64,000 nucleotides of DNA from Microvirga zambiensis WSM3693 (lineage in GTDB: Bacteria > Pseudomonadota > Alphaproteobacteria > Rhizobiales > Beijerinckiaceae). The position numbers and the translations under genes were made by a program. Of this stretch, positions 60,494-64,000 are shown piece by piece. The notes beneath the pieces were generated by a model that made no database searches, was not told the DNA's origin, and saw only the letters and a list, made by a program, of their open reading frames with translations. Within the stretch, counting starts at the first letter, position 1. Each line of letters opens with the position of its first letter. The DNA is taken from contig NZ_JAERQD010000029.1 of the NCBI RefSeq assembly GCF_016735695.1, forward strand, positions 1-64,000, read 5' to 3'.

Positions 60494-60808
60494 ATGCTTG
60501 CGAAGAAAAAGAGAACGTCCGAGAGCCATGGCCAGCGCGTAACGAGGATCGACCCACCGGTCCTCGATGAAGCCATTGTCGCGGCCCAGGGTCTGACGGA
60601 CGACATCGAAAGCCAGATCGAGATTGCAGCGCAGCTCATGGGCATGCCGGAAGACGAGGTGCGGCCGGTTGTTCTGAAGGCCTCGCCCCTGGCACCCGTC
60701 CGCCGGCCCGTGCGTCTGGCGGAGCGTTTTTCGATGCCGGAGCGCCACGAAGGCCCCAAGGTGGTGGTCGTGGAACGCAAGCGCCCTCGCCTCGTCATGC
60801 CGCGATAA
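60494..60808 (+). CDS. Conserved-looking hypothetical protein
   Basis: A 104-residue, very basic protein with AGGAGA 6 nt before the ATG, a strong start. No domain was recognised. The middle (VLDEAIVAAQGLTDDIESQI, then EIAAQLMGMPEDEV) is helical and acidic; the N- and C-termini (MLAKKKRTSESHGQRV, VVVERKRPRLVMPR) are rich in Lys/Arg. The charge pattern could fit nucleic-acid or membrane binding, but that is only a guess. A strong terminator follows at 60834, so it is a single-gene transcript. Confidence 0.62.
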   Translation: MLAKKKRTSESHGQRVTRIDPPVLDEAIVAAQGLTDDIESQIEIAAQLMGMPEDEVRPVVLKASPLAPVRRPVRLAERFSMPERHEGPKVVVVERKRPRLVMPR

Positions 60809-60833
60809 CCCTGTTACCCTGTTGTCCAGCGTA

Positions 60834-60861
60834 GGCGCCGGCCATCTTGGCTGGCGCCTTT
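60834..60861 (+). terminator. Intrinsic terminator after the small basic protein gene
   Basis: GGCGCCGGCCA and TGGCTGGCGCC form an 11-bp stem with one G-U pair and a 3-nt loop, followed by TTT. It lies 26 nt after the stop codon. Confidence 0.7.
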
Positions 60862-60898
60862 CCCTGTGAGCGGGCCCTGCGGCGGAATCTCCCGAAAG

Positions 60899-61819
60899 AT
60901 GGTCAAAGGTATCGTCCTTGCTTTCCTCGCCTTCGCCGTCTTCGCCTGGGGCGACGCGGTGGTGAAGGAGATCGGTCACGATCTCGACCCGTTCGAGGTG
61001 ACCTTCTTCGGCTATCTCATCCCCTTCCTGCTCTCGCCGGTCTTCATGAAGCCGGGCGACAAGCTGGTCGATATCGTGCGCTGGAACAGGCCCTGGCTCA
61101 TGGGCTTAAGGGTGTTCCTGATAGCAGTGACGACCCCGCTCAGCGTCATGGCCTTCCGATCCCTGCCCTTTGCCGAGGCCTTCGCGCTGCTCTTCCTCAT
61201 GCCGAGCCTCGTCACGATCCTCTCCATCTTCATCCTGAAGGAGCACGTGCGCTGGCGGCGCGGACTCGCCGTCTGCGCGGCGTTCATCGGCGTGCTGATC
61301 ATCGTCCGGCCGGGCTTCAAGGAACTCTTGCCCGGACACATCGCTGCCCTCGCGGCTGCTCTTTGCGCGGCAGGCGGCGTGATCACCGGCCGGCTGATCG
61401 GTCAGTCGGAAAAGCGCTTCACCCTGATCGGGACCGTCTTCCTCGCGACCACATTGCTCGCGGGCATTCTGATGATTCCGGGCTTCGCCTGGCCGACGGG
61501 ATATCAATGGATTCTGCTGCTCGCCTTCGCCGCAACCGCCTTCGTAGCGCAGGCCCTGTTCGTCATCGCGACGATGTATGCCCCGGCCGACAGGCTCGGC
61601 GCCGCCCAATACAGCCAGATCCTCTGGGCCCTGGCGATCGGCGCGCTCTTCTTCAACGAATGGCCGGATGCCTGGGCCCTGGTCGGCATTTTCATCGTGG
61701 TCGCCGCCGGCCTCTTCATCTTCGCCCGGGAGCAGACACTCAAGCGTGGCCAGCCTCCGGCGAGTAAGACCGCAGAAACGGCACCGGTCGAAACCACAGC
61801 CAATCCCGGCCTGCATTGA
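60899..61819 (+). CDS. DMT-superfamily transporter (EamA)
   Basis: A 306-residue inner-membrane protein with ten hydrophobic segments arranged as two EamA repeats (about 1-140 and 150-290). Typical features are FAWGDAVVKEIGHDLDPFEV in the first helix pair, TPLSVMAFRSLPFAEAFAL, LLFLMPSLVTILSIFILKEH and the second-repeat YSQILWALAIGALFFNEWPD. The start is ATG 60899; a GTG 33 nt upstream has no better support. The family exports or imports small metabolites; the cargo is unknown. The C-terminal 25 residues are polar. Two helix-capping Pro/Gly motifs are normal for the family. Confidence 0.85.
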   Translation: MVKGIVLAFLAFAVFAWGDAVVKEIGHDLDPFEVTFFGYLIPFLLSPVFMKPGDKLVDIVRWNRPWLMGLRVFLIAVTTPLSVMAFRSLPFAEAFALLFLMPSLVTILSIFILKEHVRWRRGLAVCAAFIGVLIIVRPGFKELLPGHIAALAAALCAAGGVITGRLIGQSEKRFTLIGTVFLATTLLAGILMIPGFAWPTGYQWILLLAFAATAFVAQALFVIATMYAPADRLGAAQYSQILWALAIGALFFNEWPDAWALVGIFIVVAAGLFIFAREQTLKRGQPPASKTAETAPVETTANPGLH

Positions 61820-61937
61820 CGGGGTGCGACTTCTGCGCCTGCCTTCGTTCCCTACCTCGGAGCGCCGCCCTATCTCCAGGGGCCCAGGGTCCTGAGCGCC
61901 CGATATCCGGGCCGGACCGAGGTTGACAGGGTGTTCC

Positions 61938-63020
61938 GTGACAGGCGCGTATATCAACCGGATCGGCACTGCAGTGCCGCAGAACGACGTCCATCAGACC
62001 TTCATCGGCTTCGTCGACCAGTTCCTGCCTGAACGAAAGGACAAGCTTCTCTTCCGGCGGATGGTCCAGCGCTCAGGAATCGAGCACCGCTATTCCACGC
62101 TCACGCCGAGCGAGAATCTGGAGGTGGCAGCCGACAAGGAAGGCTTCTTCCAGCTGGGCCAGTTCGTCGGCACCGGGACCCGGATGGAGCGTTTCGAGAC
62201 CCAGGCAGTCGACCTTGCGGAAGAGGCCATCGAGGCCCTGGAACTTGGCGAGGATCTCGGGTCCGTCACCCACATGGTCGTGGCCTCCTGCACCGGCTTC
62301 ACCGCGCCGGGGCTCGACCAGCAGATCATGGAGCGCCTGAACCTCAATCCATCGCTCGAGCGCACCATGGTGGGCTTCATGGGCTGCGCTGCTGCCGTCA
62401 ATGCTCTGAAGGTCGCCCATCATATCGTCCGCTCCGAGCCGGAATCCCGGGTTCTCGTGGTCAACCTGGAACTCTGCACGCTGCACCTGCAGGAGACCTC
62501 CGACCTCGAGGTGATCCTGAGCGCCCTGCTCTTCGGCGACGGATGCGCGGCGAGCCTCGTCTCGGCCGAACCGAAAGGCATTGCGCTGAAGGACTTTCGC
62601 GTTGCGACGATCCCGGACACCCGCGACCTCATCACCTGGCGCATCGGCGATGCCGGTTTCGAGATGAGCCTCTCTGGAGAGGTCCCTCAGCAGATCGCGC
62701 AGGCGCTTCGCCACGAGGCCACCCGCAACGACGATAGCGGCATCCTGCGCGGGCAGCACAAGGATGACTTCGACCTCTGGGCCGTTCACGCCGGCGGCCG
62801 GACGATCCTGGATGCGGTGGAACAAGGCCTCGACCTTGCTCCCGATGCATTGCGCTGGTCGCGTGGCGTCCTGCGCGATTTCGGCAACATGTCCTCGGCA
62901 ACCCTGATGTTCGTGCTCGACCGAATGATGCATGAGGCTCCGCCGGCCTCGAACGGCTTCGGCATGGCCTTCGGCCCTGGGCTCGTCGCCGAAACTTTCC
63001 GTTTCAACCTGACCGGGTAG
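61938..63020 (+). CDS. Type III polyketide synthase (chalcone/stilbene synthase family)
   Basis: A 360-residue homodimeric ketosynthase that condenses malonyl-CoA units onto an acyl-CoA starter. The start is GTG 61938, with AGGG 6 nt upstream; the open frame runs back to a TTG. The catalytic triad is visible: C118 in VASCTGFTAPGLDQQ, H284 in WAVHAGGRTILDA, N317 in DFGNMSSATLMFV. The MVGFMGCAAAVNAL and GFGMAFGPGLVAETF segments are also standard. It opens a set continued by a methyltransferase and an FAD oxidoreductase. That order recalls bacterial phenolic-lipid (alkylresorcinol/alkylquinone) clusters, but the product cannot be predicted from sequence. Confidence 0.92.
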   Translation: MTGAYINRIGTAVPQNDVHQTFIGFVDQFLPERKDKLLFRRMVQRSGIEHRYSTLTPSENLEVAADKEGFFQLGQFVGTGTRMERFETQAVDLAEEAIEALELGEDLGSVTHMVVASCTGFTAPGLDQQIMERLNLNPSLERTMVGFMGCAAAVNALKVAHHIVRSEPESRVLVVNLELCTLHLQETSDLEVILSALLFGDGCAASLVSAEPKGIALKDFRVATIPDTRDLITWRIGDAGFEMSLSGEVPQQIAQALRHEATRNDDSGILRGQHKDDFDLWAVHAGGRTILDAVEQGLDLAPDALRWSRGVLRDFGNMSSATLMFVLDRMMHEAPPASNGFGMAFGPGLVAETFRFNLTG

Positions 63021-63025
63021 AGCGC

Positions 63026-63739
63026 ATGGCCAGGAGCTTCGCGGAGCGCAGCCGTGAGACGGAGCTGATGGACACGGAGATCGTCAGCCTCGACGATTAC
63101 CGCGCCTGTCTGAAGGACCTCTCCACCGTCAATGCCCTGACCTTCACGCACCGCCCGATCCTGCGATGGCTCGACAATGCCACGCGCAACCTGAAGGAAG
63201 GCGAGCGTGTCAACGTGGTCGACGTCGGATACGGCTATGGCGACTTGCTGCGGAAGATTCATGACTGGAGCCGGCGCCGCAAGAGGCCCGTTGACCTCAT
63301 CGGCGTCGATCTCAATCCCATGAGCGAGCCCATCGCCCGCGCAGCGACGCCGCCGGGCACGACGATCGATTACCGGACCGGCAACGTGTTCGACTTCAGG
63401 CCGGAGCGGCCCATCGATTTCATCATCAGCTCCCAGACGACGCACCACATGTCGAACGCGGAGCTCGCCGTCTTCATCCACTGGATGGAGCAGGTAGCGA
63501 CGCGGGGATGGTATATCGCCGATCTCCACCGCCATCCCGTACCGTTTCATCTCTTCCGTGCCCTGTCCTGGGCCGCGCGCTGGCATCGCTTCGTCCAGCA
63601 TGACGGGCCGGTCTCCATCGCCCGAAGTTTCAGGCGCGAGGAGTGGGAGGGCATTCTCGCGGCTGCCGGACTGCCTGCCGGCGCGGCAAAAATCCGTTGG
63701 CACATCCCCTTCCGCCTCTGCGTGAGCCGCCTGAAATGA
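63026..63739 (+). CDS. Class I SAM-dependent methyltransferase
   Basis: A 237-residue enzyme. SAM-binding motif I is VNVVDVGYGYGDLLRKI, with LIGVDLNPMS (acidic loop) and IDFIISSQTTHHMSN after it. It lies 5 bp after the type III PKS gene and its TGA overlaps the ATG of the next gene (ATGA), so the three are one operon. By context it methylates the polyketide product, most likely on oxygen or an aromatic carbon. The C-terminal part (REEWEGILAAAGL) is as in ubiquinone/phenol O-methyltransferase relatives. Substrate specificity is inferred only from neighbours. Confidence 0.85.
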   Translation: MARSFAERSRETELMDTEIVSLDDYRACLKDLSTVNALTFTHRPILRWLDNATRNLKEGERVNVVDVGYGYGDLLRKIHDWSRRRKRPVDLIGVDLNPMSEPIARAATPPGTTIDYRTGNVFDFRPERPIDFIISSQTTHHMSNAELAVFIHWMEQVATRGWYIADLHRHPVPFHLFRALSWAARWHRFVQHDGPVSIARSFRREEWEGILAAAGLPAGAAKIRWHIPFRLCVSRLK

Positions 63740-64000
63740 GCGCCGCGCGCGAGGAGGATATCGTGATCCTCGGCGGCGGCCTTGCGGGCGCCTCGGCAGC
63801 CTGCATTCTCGCCGATTCCGGACGCTCGCCCCTGCTGCTCGAGCGCGATGCCGAACCGCGGCACAAGGTCTGCGGCGAGTTTTTAAGCATCGAGGCGCAG
63901 GCCTACCTGGCCGATCTCGGCATCGATCTCGATGGCCTGGGAGCAAGCCGCATCGCGCGCGTCCGCCTCGCCCATGGCAGAAACACGACCGAGGCGCACC
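63736..64000 (+). CDS. FAD-dependent oxidoreductase, geranylgeranyl-reductase-like, partial
   Basis: Only the first 88 codons are visible before the right edge. The start at ATG 63736 overlaps the methyltransferase stop by 4 bp. MSAAREEDIVILGGGLAGAS gives the GxGxxG FAD motif, and HKVCGEFLSIEAQAYLADLG matches the 'K.CGefls' element seen in geranylgeranyl reductase-like and halogenase-like flavoproteins. Given the type III PKS and methyltransferase upstream, it probably oxidises or reduces the polyketide-derived ring. Its full length and specificity are outside the window. Confidence 0.8.
   Translation, partial: MSAAREEDIVILGGGLAGASAACILADSGRSPLLLERDAEPRHKVCGEFLSIEAQAYLADLGIDLDGLGASRIARVRLAHGRNTTEAH

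Overview
The window looks like chromosomal DNA of a high-GC alphaproteobacterium, probably order Hyphomicrobiales (Rhizobiales) and possibly a Methylobacteriaceae/Microvirga-type organism. This is inferred from the ExoF/ExoY-type polysaccharide genes, the IalB, HspQ, OpgGH and SdhE-RecG-Mfd neighbourhoods, HisKA_2/HWE-type signalling and GTCAT...ATGAC intergenic palindromes. No database search was possible.

Region 1 (1-22.7 kb) is a surface-polysaccharide locus. Mostly on the minus strand it encodes an ExoY-like priming sugar transferase, a NodB-type deacetylase, a GNAT/FemAB-like transferase, a secreted beta-helix protein, a Wzx-type flippase, a Wzy/ligase-Wzz fusion, three GT4 glycosyltransferases and an ExoF-like export protein. 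A second, truncated beta-helix gene lies at the left edge. On the plus strand it continues with VanZ, a small membrane protein, an RTX calcium-binding protein, a second FemAB-like protein and a fourth GT4 enzyme. The intergenic DNA here is long and partly AT-rich. In one gap (16144-16228, minus) lies a structurally complete but chimeric tRNA: a leucine-type body with a long variable arm, carrying an asparagine anticodon (GUU) and an asparagine-like acceptor end (U1-A72, G73). This is the most unusual object in the window.

Region 2 (23-36.5 kb) holds rimO, a BMP-family ABC importer operon ending in nicotinamidase (pncA), a UbiH-type monooxygenase, an AEC carrier, hspQ, ialB, an orphan family-5 solute-binding protein and a degenerate receiver-like protein. 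Region 3 (36.5-51 kb) is core metabolism and repair: a serine hydrolase coupled to mfd, sdhE, recG, glmS, glmU and opgG-opgH. GlmS and GlmU make UDP-GlcNAc, and OpgGH make periplasmic glucans, so cell-envelope supply is a recurring theme.

Region 4 (51-64 kb) carries a LysR regulator, a DUF1127 protein, a Na/Pi cotransporter, a translationally coupled three-gene signalling set (multi-PAS histidine kinase, Rcp1-like response regulator, receiver-HisKA_2 kinase), purT, a DMT transporter, and a type III polyketide synthase - methyltransferase - FAD oxidoreductase set cut by the right edge. Two families of compound palindromic repeats and several terminator hairpins separate the transcription units. 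No CRISPR array, transposase, integrase or rRNA gene was seen.
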